Assembly: GCA_944384025.1 (NCBI GenBank) | Contig: CALWRS010000001.1 | Coordinates: 124,001 to 188,000 of the forward strand | Length of the DNA: 64,000 bases | Reading direction: 5' to 3' | Source: an uncultured Lachnospiraceae bacterium | GTDB lineage: Bacteria > Bacillota > Clostridia > Lachnospirales > Lachnospiraceae | Shown: positions 16,964-24,556 of the stretch, in pieces | Layout: every line of letters starts with the position of its first letter | Position numbering within the stretch: position 1 is the first letter of the stretch | The notes under the pieces: generated by a model | Databases searched by the model: none | What the model saw: the letters and a program-made list of their open reading frames with translations, nothing else | Told to the model about the DNA's origin: nothing | Program-made: the position numbers and the translations under genes

Positions 16964-16992
16964 TTGACATCGTCTGCGGGGCTCATTATAAT
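16964..16992 (+). promoter_or_regulatory. Consensus promoter of glyQS
   Basis: Perfect TTGACA (16964-16969), 17 bases, TATAAT (16987-16992). Confidence 0.9.
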
Positions 16993-17082
16993 AGCGGCAT
17001 AAAGCAAACAGGGAAGGCGCCTTGGAGCATTGGTTCGAGAAAGAAACGAGTAGTAAGCGAAAAAAAACGGACAGAGCGTTCG

Positions 17083-17126
17083 CCCTAAGCTTGACTGAAA
17101 GCAGTCGGGCTTAGGGCTTTTTTTCA
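17083..17126 (+). terminator. Intrinsic terminator inside the glyQS leader
   Basis: GCCCTAAGC / GCTTAGGGC outer stem with an inner GACTG/CAGTC stem, followed by seven T, lying between the strong promoter and the gene. It would end most transcripts about 125 bases after the start, so either it is an attenuator or a short RNA is made. The T-box core motif is not visible. Confidence 0.75.
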
Positions 17127-17174
17127 CAAAAAGAGCGTTTCGGCGAATCGAAAAAGAAAAAGGAGAGTGCAGTA

Positions 17175-18563
17175 ATGGAAAAAACAATGGACAAAATCGT
17201 TGCGCTAGCAAAAGCAAGAGGTTTTGTGTATCCCGGTTCGGAAATTTACGGCGGGCTGGCAAACACATGGGACTACGGAAACCTTGGCGTAGAGCTAAAA
17301 AACAACGTAAAAAAGGCGTGGTGGAGCAAGTTTATTCAGCAAAACCCTTACAACGTGGGCGTGGACTGCGCAATTTTAATGAATCCGCAGACGTGGGTTG
17401 CGTCGGGGCATTTGGGAAGCTTCTCCGACCCGTTAATGGACTGTAAAGAGTGTCACGAGCGCTTCCGCGCAGACAAGCTCATTGAAGATTACGCGGCGGA
17501 AAACGGCATTGCGCTTGACGGCTCTATCGACGGCTGGAGCCAAGAAAAAATGAGAGCGTTTATCGAGGAACACGCTGTGCCGTGCCCAACTTGCGGCAAG
17601 CATAACTTTACCGATATCCGTCAGTTTAACTTAATGTTTAAGACGTTTCAGGGTGTGACGGAAGATGCGAAAAACACCGTTTATCTGCGTCCGGAAACTG
17701 CGCAGGGTATTTTTGTCAACTTTAAAAACGTGCAGAGAACGAGCCGCAAAAAGATTCCGTTTGGCATCGGCCAGATTGGAAAGTCGTTCCGAAACGAAAT
17801 TACTCCGGGAAATTTTACGTTCCGTACCCGCGAATTTGAGCAGATGGAACTGGAATTTTTCTGCGAGCCGGATACGGACCTTACGTGGTTTGCTTACTGG
17901 AAGCAGTTTTGCATTGACTGGCTTAAGTCGCTTGGAATGAAGGACGAGGAAATGCGCGTGCGCGACCACGAAAAGGAAGAGCTTTCTTTTTACTCCAAGG
18001 CGACTACGGATATTGAATTTTTGTTCCCGTTTGGCTGGGGAGAACTGTGGGGAATTGCGGATCGTACCGACTACGACCTGACGCAGCATCAAAACGTATC
18101 CAAAGAAGACCTGACTTACTTCGACGACGAAAAGCAGTGGCGCTACACGCCTTACGTTATCGAGCCTTCGCTTGGCGCAGACCGCGTAGTTTTGGCGTTT
18201 CTTTGCTCGGCTTACGACGAGGAGACGCTTGAGGGCGGCGACGTGCGTACGGTGCTGCATTTCCATCCGGCGCTCGCTCCGGTAAAGATTGGCGTATTGC
18301 CGCTTTCTAAGAAGCTCTCCGAAGGAGCGGAGAAAGTTTACGCAGAGCTCTCTAAGTGGTACAACTGCGAGTTTGACGACAGAGGGAATATTGGCAAGCG
18401 CTACCGCAGACAGGACGAAATCGGAACGCCGTATTGCGTAACTTACGACTTTGAGTCCGAAACCGACGGCGCGGTAACGGTGCGCGATCGCGACAGCATG
18501 GAGCAAGAACGCGTGAAAATTGCTGATTTGAAGTCATATTTCGAAAAGAAATTCGAGTGGTAG
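17175..18563 (+). CDS. glyQS: Glycyl-tRNA synthetase, single-chain class IIa type
   Basis: 462 aa, homodimeric type found in Gram-positives and archaea rather than the alpha2beta2 type. Motif 2 [28 protein letters not shown], motif 3 [14 protein letters not shown], and a C-terminal anticodon-binding domain ([21 protein letters not shown]...). A zinc-binding-like [14 protein letters not shown] pair sits in the insertion domain. AAAGGAGAG precedes ATG 17175. Regulated by a leader with a terminator (see 17083). Confidence 0.95.
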   Translation: MEKTMDKIVALAKARGFVYPGSEIYGGLANTWDYGNLGVELKNNVKKAWWSKFIQQNPYNVGVDCAILMNPQTWVASGHLGSFSDPLMDCKECHERFRADKLIEDYAAENGIALDGSIDGWSQEKMRAFIEEHAVPCPTCGKHNFTDIRQFNLMFKTFQGVTEDAKNTVYLRPETAQGIFVNFKNVQRTSRKKIPFGIGQIGKSFRNEITPGNFTFRTREFEQMELEFFCEPDTDLTWFAYWKQFCIDWLKSLGMKDEEMRVRDHEKEELSFYSKATTDIEFLFPFGWGELWGIADRTDYDLTQHQNVSKEDLTYFDDEKQWRYTPYVIEPSLGADRVVLAFLCSAYDEETLEGGDVRTVLHFHPALAPVKIGVLPLSKKLSEGAEKVYAELSKWYNCEFDDRGNIGKRYRRQDEIGTPYCVTYDFESETDGAVTVRDRDSMEQERVKIADLKSYFEKKFEW

Positions 18564-18592
18564 AGGAAATTAGAAAAACCGGCGTATTGCGT

Positions 18593-18621
18593 TTGTGTTT
18601 TGGAGTTTTCTGTGCTACAAT
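18593..18621 (+). promoter_or_regulatory. Promoter of ppdK
   Basis: TTGTGT (18593-18598), 17 bases, TACAAT (18616-18621). Confidence 0.6.
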
Positions 18622-18681
18622 AATAACAGTGCCTGACCGTATTCGGGCAGGCGAATAAAACATGAGGAGGACCATACTTAT

Positions 18682-21309
18682 ATGGCAAGAAAATGGGTAT
18701 ACCTTTTCACCGAAGGAAATGCAGGAATGCGTGAGCTGCTCGGTGGAAAAGGCGCAAATCTGGCAGAAATGACAAACCTCGGGCTGCCTGTTCCTCAGGG
18801 CTTTACAATTACGACAGAAGCCTGCACACAGTATTACGAAGACGGACGGAAAATCAACGACGAAATACTGGCTCAAATTATGGAGTACATAAAGAAGATG
18901 GAGGAGATTACCGGGAAGCGTTTTGGCGATCTTTCCAATCCGCTGCTTGTATCGGTTCGAAGCGGTGCCAGAGCGTCTATGCCGGGCATGATGGACACCA
19001 TCTTAAACCTTGGTCTAAACGAAGACGTTGTTAAAGTGCTTGGAGAAAAATCCGGAAATCCGAGATGGGCGTGGGACTGCTACCGCAGATTTATTCAGAT
19101 GTACTCCGACGTTGTTATGGAAGTCGGAAAGAAGTACTTTGAAGAGCTGATTGACCGCATGAAGCAGGAAAAGGGCGTTACGCAGGACGTTGAGCTTACG
19201 GCGCAGGATTTGCAGCTTCTGGCGAATCAGTTTAAAGAAGAGTACAAAGCGAAAATCGGAAAGGATTTCCCGGAAGATCCGAAGGAACAGCTGATTGGCG
19301 CTATTGAAGCCGTGTTCCGTTCCTGGGACAACCCGCGTGCAAACGTATATCGCCGCGACAACGACATCCCGTATTCTTGGGGAACGGCCGTTAACGTGCA
19401 AATGATGGCGTTTGGAAACATGGGAAATACTTCCGGAACCGGCGTTGCATTTACGAGAAATCCTGCCACCGGCGAGAAAGAGCTGATGGGAGAATTCCTT
19501 TTGAACGCGCAGGGCGAAGACGTAGTTGCGGGTGTGCGTACGCCGGAGCCGATTGCGCACCTGAAAGAAATTATGCCCGAGGTATATGCGAAATTCACCG
19601 AGATTTGCAATACGCTGGAAGACCATTACCGCGACATGCAGGACATGGAGTTTACGATCGAAGACCGGAAGCTTTACATGTTGCAGACAAGAAACGGCAA
19701 GCGTACCGCGAAGGCAGCGCTTAAAATAGCCTGCGACTTGGTGGACGAGGGCATGATCAACGAAGAAAAAGCCGTTATGATGATTGACCCCAGAAATCTG
19801 GATTCCCTGCTGCACCCGCAGTTTGACGCTGCCGCAATCAGCAAGGCAGTTCCGATTGCAAAAGGTCTGGCAGCGGCTCCCGGAGCGGCGTGCGGCAAGA
19901 TTGTATTTACCGCAGAAGACGCAAAGCGGGAAGGCGCAAAAGGCGAAAAGGTTGTTCTGGTTCGTCTGGAGACTTCTCCGGAGGACATCGAAGGAATGAA
20001 GGCAGCGCAAGGCATTTTGACGGTTCGCGGCGGTATGACAAGCCACGCGGCAGTTGTTGCACGCGGAATGGGCGCATGCTGCGTATCCGGCTGCTCAGCG
20101 ATTGCCATGGACGAAGCGAACAAAGTGTTCCGGATTGGCGAGCGCGAATTCCACGAAGGCGACGTCATCTCCTTTGACGGCGTGACCGGCTACATTTACG
20201 ACGGCGCCATCCCTACGGTGGACGCAACGATTGCCGGAGAGTTTGGACGCATTATGAACTGGGCGGACAAGTACCGCAAGCTGAGAGTCCGCACGAACGC
20301 GGACACGCCTGCCGACGCGAAAAAAGCAAGAGAGCTTGGCGCGGAAGGCATCGGACTTTGCCGCACGGAGCACATGTTCTTTGGCGGAAACCGGATTGAC
20401 GCGTTCCGTGAAATGATTTGTTCAGACATGTTAGAGGAAAGAGAAGAAGCGCTTGCAAAGCTGCTTCCGCTGCAGCAGGGTGACTTTGAAGAGCTCTTTG
20501 AGGCTATGGAAGGCGACCCGGTTACGATTCGCTTCTTGGATCCTCCGCTGCACGAATTCGTTCCGACCGAGGAAGAAGATATCCGCAAGCTCGCGCAGTC
20601 CAAAGGAAAGAGTGTGGAAGATATCCGCAAGTTTATTGCCTCCCTGCACGAAATGAACCCGATGATGGGCCACAGAGGCTGCCGCTTAAGCGTTACGTAT
20701 CCGGAAATTGCACGGATGCAGACGCAGGCAGTAATTCGCGCGGCGATTCGCGTTTTAAGTGCGCATCCGGATTGGAAGCTCGTTCCGGAAATTATGATTC
20801 CGCTTATTGGCGACAACAAGGAATTGAAGTTTGTTAAGAAGGTCGTAACCGAAACCGCAGACGCAGAAATTGCGGCTGCCGGCGTTTCCATGAAGTACGA
20901 AGTCGGAACGATGATTGAAATCCCGCGCGCAGCGCTTACCGCAGACGAAATCGCAAAAGAAGCGGAGTTCTTCTGCTTTGGTACGAACGACCTGACCCAG
21001 ATGACATACGGCTTCTCGCGCGACGACGCTGGCAAGTTCTTGGAAGCATATTACGAAGCGAAGATTTTCGAGAACGACCCGTTCGCAAAGCTGGATCAAA
21101 ACGGCGTAGGCCGCCTGATGAAAATGGCGCTTGCGGCCGGCAAACAGGCAAGACCGTCCCTGCACTGCGGCATCTGCGGCGAGCACGGCGGAGACCCGTC
21201 CTCGGTAGAGTTCTGCCATCAGATTGGACTGGATTACGTCTCCTGTTCCCCGTTCCGCGTACCGATAGCACGGCTTGCAGCAGCACAGGCTGCTATCGCA
21301 CAGGGCTAA
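18682..21309 (+). CDS. ppdK: Pyruvate, phosphate dikinase
   Basis: 875 aa, full length. Interconverts pyruvate + ATP + Pi with PEP + AMP + PPi; in anaerobic Clostridia it mostly serves PPi-linked glycolysis or gluconeogenesis. N-terminal ATP-grasp domain (GGKGANLAEMTNLGLPVPQGF), swivelling phosphohistidine domain GGMTSHAAVVARGMG (catalytic His), and C-terminal PEP-binding barrel ending with the catalytic cysteine in LHCGICGEHGGDP. GAGGAGG lies 11 bases before ATG 18682. glyQS-ppdK adjacency is common in Lachnospiraceae. Confidence 0.97.
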   Translation: MARKWVYLFTEGNAGMRELLGGKGANLAEMTNLGLPVPQGFTITTEACTQYYEDGRKINDEILAQIMEYIKKMEEITGKRFGDLSNPLLVSVRSGARASMPGMMDTILNLGLNEDVVKVLGEKSGNPRWAWDCYRRFIQMYSDVVMEVGKKYFEELIDRMKQEKGVTQDVELTAQDLQLLANQFKEEYKAKIGKDFPEDPKEQLIGAIEAVFRSWDNPRANVYRRDNDIPYSWGTAVNVQMMAFGNMGNTSGTGVAFTRNPATGEKELMGEFLLNAQGEDVVAGVRTPEPIAHLKEIMPEVYAKFTEICNTLEDHYRDMQDMEFTIEDRKLYMLQTRNGKRTAKAALKIACDLVDEGMINEEKAVMMIDPRNLDSLLHPQFDAAAISKAVPIAKGLAAAPGAACGKIVFTAEDAKREGAKGEKVVLVRLETSPEDIEGMKAAQGILTVRGGMTSHAAVVARGMGACCVSGCSAIAMDEANKVFRIGEREFHEGDVISFDGVTGYIYDGAIPTVDATIAGEFGRIMNWADKYRKLRVRTNADTPADAKKARELGAEGIGLCRTEHMFFGGNRIDAFREMICSDMLEEREEALAKLLPLQQGDFEELFEAMEGDPVTIRFLDPPLHEFVPTEEEDIRKLAQSKGKSVEDIRKFIASLHEMNPMMGHRGCRLSVTYPEIARMQTQAVIRAAIRVLSAHPDWKLVPEIMIPLIGDNKELKFVKKVVTETADAEIAAAGVSMKYEVGTMIEIPRAALTADEIAKEAEFFCFGTNDLTQMTYGFSRDDAGKFLEAYYEAKIFENDPFAKLDQNGVGRLMKMALAAGKQARPSLHCGICGEHGGDPSSVEFCHQIGLDYVSCSPFRVPIARLAAAQAAIAQG

Positions 21310-21310
21310 G

Positions 21311-21445
21311 CGAATTTTACAACTGCCCTTATTCCGGTACACCTTCCCCTTTGAGGAGGCGAAAGCCTTCCGCAAGGCACAGGGCCTGTATCTGAGACAA
21401 ACCCAATGGCAGGATCTGACCATGACGGTTTGGGCAAATGTATAA
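21311..21445 (+). pseudogene. Start-less 3' gene fragment at island boundary
   Basis: Directly after the ppdK stop an open stretch reads LQLPLFRYTFPFEEAKAF and RKAQGLYLRQTQWQDLTMT, then VWANV and a stop at 21443-21445. It has coding-like composition but no start or ribosome site, and it lies where core genes give way to accessory genes. It looks like the 3' end of a gene whose body was lost when the island inserted or decayed. No family recognised. Confidence 0.35.
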
Positions 21446-21456
21446 ATAGCAAAACG

Positions 21457-21492
21457 AACCCTCCCCGACTCGATGCGTTGGGGAGGGTTTTT
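21457..21492 (+). terminator. Terminator after ppdK
   Basis: Ten-base stem AACCCTCCCC / GGGGAGGGTT (21457-21466, 21480-21489) followed by T. Confidence 0.85.
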
Positions 21493-21499
21493 GTGTGAG

Positions 21500-21527
21500 G
21501 AAAAGCCGCACCTGTGGTGGTGCGGCT
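21500..21527 (-). terminator. Possible terminator of the GNAT gene
   Basis: Nine-base stem AGCCGCACC / GGTGCGGCT (21504-21527); on the minus strand it is followed by TTTTCC. Confidence 0.55.
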
Positions 21528-21561
21528 AAGATATAGAAATTGTTCGAAAAATTTAAGGTTG

Positions 21562-22320
21562 TCAGTTGTCTTCTCCAATCTTCATCGCTTCAGTTTCCAC
21601 CCAAGCTGGCTTAAATCCACTGTTGATGGCGATATTTTGCGACTGAATGTTCGCAGCTGCAGTGCCATAGAAGGGGATGTCACCCATTTCAACGATTTTG
21701 TTCTTCAGCAGCGTCACAAGATAGGAGCCAATTCCCCTTGAACGGTATTCCGGAAGTGTATCGATTCCGATCTGCTGCCAATGCGGTGCATCCTCTGAAC
21801 AACCTGCCATACCCATAATGGTATCCCCATCGACCGCAATAGCAACGATTCTGTCAGGCCGCACAGGACAGGGTACCGGAAAAGCGATTGCATTCGGAAA
21901 CTGCGGATTACCGTAGAACGGACTGATCTCGTCATCATAAAGCCACTTCACCTGATAGCGTTCTTCTGCCTCGACGTTGCGGCAAGGCAGGAACATATGA
22001 TGTGTCGGAGCCATCTGATATCCGTACCGCTTCAGTTCTTCATTCAGTTTAGTGAGTTTCCCGAATTCAAAGAGGCGGCGCCCCTCTGCATCTTTGCTCC
22101 AACCATACAGAAACTCATGCAGGCGTTCGTCCGACATAATGACGGTATTTCTGCCAAGCGTCACCATTTGTAAAAAGGGTTTATCAGGGCTGTAGTTCCT
22201 TCTGCCCTCATGAAGTTTCGAAACCGTGATGATATTCTCCTTCGCCTGAAGATCCGCTGGAGTACAGTTGAAATCAAGGGACAACTGATGCAGGAGTTTT
22301 TCATAGTATTCTTTGAACAT
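21562..22320 (-). CDS. GNAT-family N-acetyltransferase
   Basis: 252 aa from ATG 22320. The C-terminal 130 residues are a GNAT fold: GMAGCSEDAPHWQQIGIDTLPEYRSRGIGSYLVTLL with the acetyl-CoA loop RSRGIG, then AAANIQSQNIAINSGFKPAW. The N-terminal part is an extension of unknown role. AGGA 8 bases before ATG 22320 supports this start; ATG 22335 and TTG 22347 are less likely. Acceptor unknown; could be a detoxifying or self-modifying acetylase. First gene of the accessory block, codon use less GCG-rich than the core. Confidence 0.8.
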   Translation of the reverse strand: MFKEYYEKLLHQLSLDFNCTPADLQAKENIITVSKLHEGRRNYSPDKPFLQMVTLGRNTVIMSDERLHEFLYGWSKDAEGRRLFEFGKLTKLNEELKRYGYQMAPTHHMFLPCRNVEAEERYQVKWLYDDEISPFYGNPQFPNAIAFPVPCPVRPDRIVAIAVDGDTIMGMAGCSEDAPHWQQIGIDTLPEYRSRGIGSYLVTLLKNKIVEMGDIPFYGTAAANIQSQNIAINSGFKPAWVETEAMKIGEDN

Positions 22321-22420
22321 GCTTCGCTTCCTCATTTTCTCTTCCAAAAATTCTGATGGATTAACCCTATTATACCATGTACGGACCGAAAAGACAATGC
22401 CTCATGTAAACTCGAAAGGA

Positions 22421-22515
22421 GTGTCCGTTTTGGACACCCCTTTTGCCGTTATCGGCAAAAAAATTGATTTTCTGTTTCGAAACGTCTTGCATTTTTGCCG
22501 ATAATGTGGTATAAG
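22421..22515 (+). promoter_or_regulatory. Promoter and palindromic operator region of the Fic gene
   Basis: TTTTGCCG / CGGCAAAA palindrome with 4-base centre (22441-22460); a half site TTTTGCCGATAA recurs at 22493-22504 inside the promoter TTGCAT (22487-22492)-17-TATAAG (22510-22515). A second palindrome GTGTCC/GGACAC lies at 22423-22439. Repeats around a promoter of a gene with an N-terminal helix-turn-helix suggest self-repression. Confidence 0.5.
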
Positions 22516-22533
22516 GAGCTTGAGGTGATAATG

Positions 22534-23427
22534 ATGAATTATCTTTCTGCAGCAGAGATTGCCGCAAAATGGGGCATCTCCGAGCGTAGTGTCCGCAATT
22601 ACTGTGCGCAGGGGCGCATTCCCGGCGCATTTCTGACCGGCAAAACATGGAACATCCCCGAAGATGCTGTAAAACCCATCCGCAAAAACAGCAAGCAGAA
22701 AGCCCCTGAAACGCTTCTGGAGATCCTGCGTGAGCAGAAATCAAGTGAGCAGAAGGGCGGCATCTATCATAAAGTGCAGGTTGATCTGACCTACAATTCC
22801 AATCATATCGAGGGCAGCCGCCTGACACATGATCAGACTCGATATATCTTCGAAACAAACACCATCGGGATTGAAAATGCTGCTGTGAACGTGGATGATA
22901 TTGTGGAAACCGTCAACCACTTCCGCTGTATTGACATCATCATCGAACAGGCGGAGAGTCGCCTGACGGAAAAGATGATCAAATCGCTCCACGCCACGCT
23001 GAAAAATGGCACTGCGGACAGCCGGAAAGCATGGTTCGCTGTTGGCGATTACAAGCGGTATCCCAACGAGGTTGGCGGCATCGAAACCACTGCACCGGAG
23101 GAGGTATCCGCTGCAATGCAAAAGCTGCTTGCGGATTATAACGCCAAGCCCGAAAAGTCGCTGGAGGACATCATTGCGTTTCACTGGGCATTTGAGCGCA
23201 TTCATCCGTTTCAGGATGGCAACGGCCGTGTGGGCAGGCTGATCATGTTCAAGGAATGCCTGCATTACGGAATTGTGCCATTCATCATCAGTGATGATCT
23301 CAAGATGTTCTATTATCGTGGGCTGAAGGAGTGGACGCATCAGAAAGGCTATCTCACGGACACAATCCTGACCGCACAAGATCAGTTCAAGGCGTATCTG
23401 GATTATTTTAAGATCAGATATGAGTGA
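22534..23427 (+). CDS. HTH-Fic domain AMP-transferase (class II)
   Basis: 297 aa. N-terminal excisionase/MerR-like helix-turn-helix (YLSAAEIAAKWGISERSVRNYC, 3-25, to GKTWNIP), then a Fic domain with complete motif HPFQDGNGRVGR (224-235), the catalytic His included. An upstream inhibitory helix SNHIEG (89-94, S-x3-E-G) marks class II autoinhibition. Fic enzymes transfer AMP (or other NMPs) to hydroxyl side chains. GAGGTG is 6 bases before ATG 22534; ATG 22531 is equally possible. Repeats in its promoter suggest autoregulation. Function may be a toxin-like or stress switch. Confidence 0.85.
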   Translation: MNYLSAAEIAAKWGISERSVRNYCAQGRIPGAFLTGKTWNIPEDAVKPIRKNSKQKAPETLLEILREQKSSEQKGGIYHKVQVDLTYNSNHIEGSRLTHDQTRYIFETNTIGIENAAVNVDDIVETVNHFRCIDIIIEQAESRLTEKMIKSLHATLKNGTADSRKAWFAVGDYKRYPNEVGGIETTAPEEVSAAMQKLLADYNAKPEKSLEDIIAFHWAFERIHPFQDGNGRVGRLIMFKECLHYGIVPFIISDDLKMFYYRGLKEWTHQKGYLTDTILTAQDQFKAYLDYFKIRYE

Positions 23428-23430
23428 AGA

Positions 23431-23465
23431 AAGCGTCGGAGCTTGGAGGTTCCGACGCTTGTTTT
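23431..23465 (+). terminator. Bidirectional terminator between fic and the TIR gene
   Basis: Ten-base stem AAGCGTCGGA / TCCGACGCTT (23431-23440, 23451-23460); T-rich on the plus strand, TTCTTC on the minus strand. Confidence 0.8.
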
Positions 23466-23489
23466 ATGGGGCAAATTGGGGTGTGCTTC

Positions 23490-24176
23490 TTATATTGTAA
23501 CTAATTCTGCTATCTTAGCAGCAACACTTTCCATTGATTCTTCATTTGTGCTTAATCCACTGCGCGAACCAAGTAATGGACTAACATCACGCAAATCTTC
23601 AAAAGTAGTGTTATGAACAATGGGAACAAGTAAATCTCGAGCAAGCAGAGCTGAAAGCTCCTTTTCAGCAATTCCTTCCCCTTTAATACGACTTATGAAC
23701 GACGGCGTGACTAACACAATGCCAATTCGTGATTTGGAAAGTCCTTTGTCAATTTCACGAAGAAGTGTTGAACCTAAAGGAACATCTTTTTCGCTAAACC
23801 AGACAGCTACCCCCTTTGATTCAAGCAGGTCATATAACTCTTTGGCTGCACCTTTGCGATCATCCCAAGCGTGACAGAGAAAAACATCTCGTAAATCTTG
23901 AATTTCAGATCGCTTTTCAACATTTGCACGCACGATAGTCAGAGTTCTTATTTCTGCGTCAGTATATAGGACGGTAGAATTGCTCGAAGACCAACGTGCC
24001 TTACTCTTAGTTTGTTTTACGCCTCGACTACTTGACGAGGAACTGCCTACTGCGTTGTTGGAGGAAAAAGCATAAGGATATCTCGGGTAGGAAACAAAAG
24101 ACCTACCACCACATACCGGACAGTTTGCTCTTCCACTCGCAGTACGATGACCCTTAACTGGAGCTGTACATCTCAT
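23490..24176 (-). CDS. TIR-domain protein with N-terminal cysteine knuckle
   Basis: 228 aa. Residues 1-24 contain C3 and CPVCGG (a possible zinc knuckle), then a Ser-rich linker (38-68), and a TIR domain (about 97-205) beginning DVFLCHAWDD, with VAVWFSEKDVPLG (BB-loop region) and EKELSALLARDLLVPIV holding the probable catalytic glutamate (E173). Bacterial TIR domains cleave NAD+ or make cyclic ADP-ribose signals in antiphage systems. The gene lies 13 bases after a 54-aa YjzC-like gene whose stop overlaps its ribosome site, so they are cotranscribed. Next door is a broken AAA ATPase. A defence role is inferred from domain and context only. Confidence 0.82.
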   Translation of the reverse strand: MRCTAPVKGHRTASGRANCPVCGGRSFVSYPRYPYAFSSNNAVGSSSSSSRGVKQTKSKARWSSSNSTVLYTDAEIRTLTIVRANVEKRSEIQDLRDVFLCHAWDDRKGAAKELYDLLESKGVAVWFSEKDVPLGSTLLREIDKGLSKSRIGIVLVTPSFISRIKGEGIAEKELSALLARDLLVPIVHNTTFEDLRDVSPLLGSRSGLSTNEESMESVAAKIAELVTI

Positions 24177-24189
24177 TTTTTAATAATCC

Positions 24190-24354
24190 TCACTTTCCGT
24201 GTTTAGTCTTATCAACGAGTACGAATGTAGTCGCACCCTTGGGTGTCGGCGGAACGGTTTTACCCTTAACAAGTGTAATCTCCGTCTTGCTGCCAACGGG
24301 TTTATACTGACCCGAAACAGGGGCTTTCTGCCCGGTTTTTGTCTTTGTAGCCAT
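24190..24354 (-). CDS. Small YjzC-like protein upstream of the TIR gene
   Basis: 54 aa: MATKTKTGQKAPVSGQYK then PVGSKTEITLVKGKTVPPTP and KGATTFVLVDKTKHGK. The segment TGQKAPVSGQYK resembles the start of YjzC-family proteins (unknown function). AGGAGAG lies 8 bases before ATG 24354. The stop TGA (24192-24190) is inside the ribosome site (GTGAGGAT) of the TIR gene, giving tight coupling. Lys-rich, no membrane segment. It could be a partner, sensor or inhibitor of the TIR protein. Confidence 0.7.
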   Translation of the reverse strand: MATKTKTGQKAPVSGQYKPVGSKTEITLVKGKTVPPTPKGATTFVLVDKTKHGK

Positions 24355-24427
24355 TTCAGCCACTCTCCTTAAAATATATTTAAAGAGATCACACGCTTAA
24401 TTTTTACTTTCTGCCGACAAAAAACTA

Positions 24428-24456
24428 TTGCATTCTGTGAGAAAATATGATATAAT
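24428..24456 (+). promoter_or_regulatory. Promoter of candidate small RNA
   Basis: TTGCAT (24428-24433), 17 bases, TATAAT (24451-24456) on the plus strand, between two minus-strand genes. Confidence 0.7.
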
Positions 24457-24462
24457 AATAGT

Positions 24463-24545
24463 TGCTACACTGGCTAAAGTATCATATTCTGTATGAAATG
24501 CTTTTGCCTACTTAAGAGATGCCCCTCACACGGGCATCTTTTTTC
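24463..24545 (+). ncRNA. Candidate small RNA, about 80 nt
   Basis: A near-consensus promoter is followed at about 80 bases by a terminator: GATGCCC / GGGCATC stem (24518-24524, 24532-24538) extendable by A-T pairs, then six T. No credible coding region fits in between; the only ATG frame (24493) runs through the terminator. Flanking genes are both on the minus strand, so the transcript is independent. Family not recognised. It lies between a TIR operon and an ATPase gene and could regulate or be part of a defence module. Confidence 0.5.
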
Positions 24546-24556
24546 ATGTGACCACT

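Noticed and set aside
16998-17174. T-box riboswitch upstream of glyQS
   Set aside because: Length and terminator fit, but the conserved core (AGGGTGG-type) and a clear specifier loop are not visible.
17631-20046. Long minus-strand ORFs opposite glyQS and ppdK
   Set aside because: They mirror strongly biased codons of the real genes and lack family motifs.
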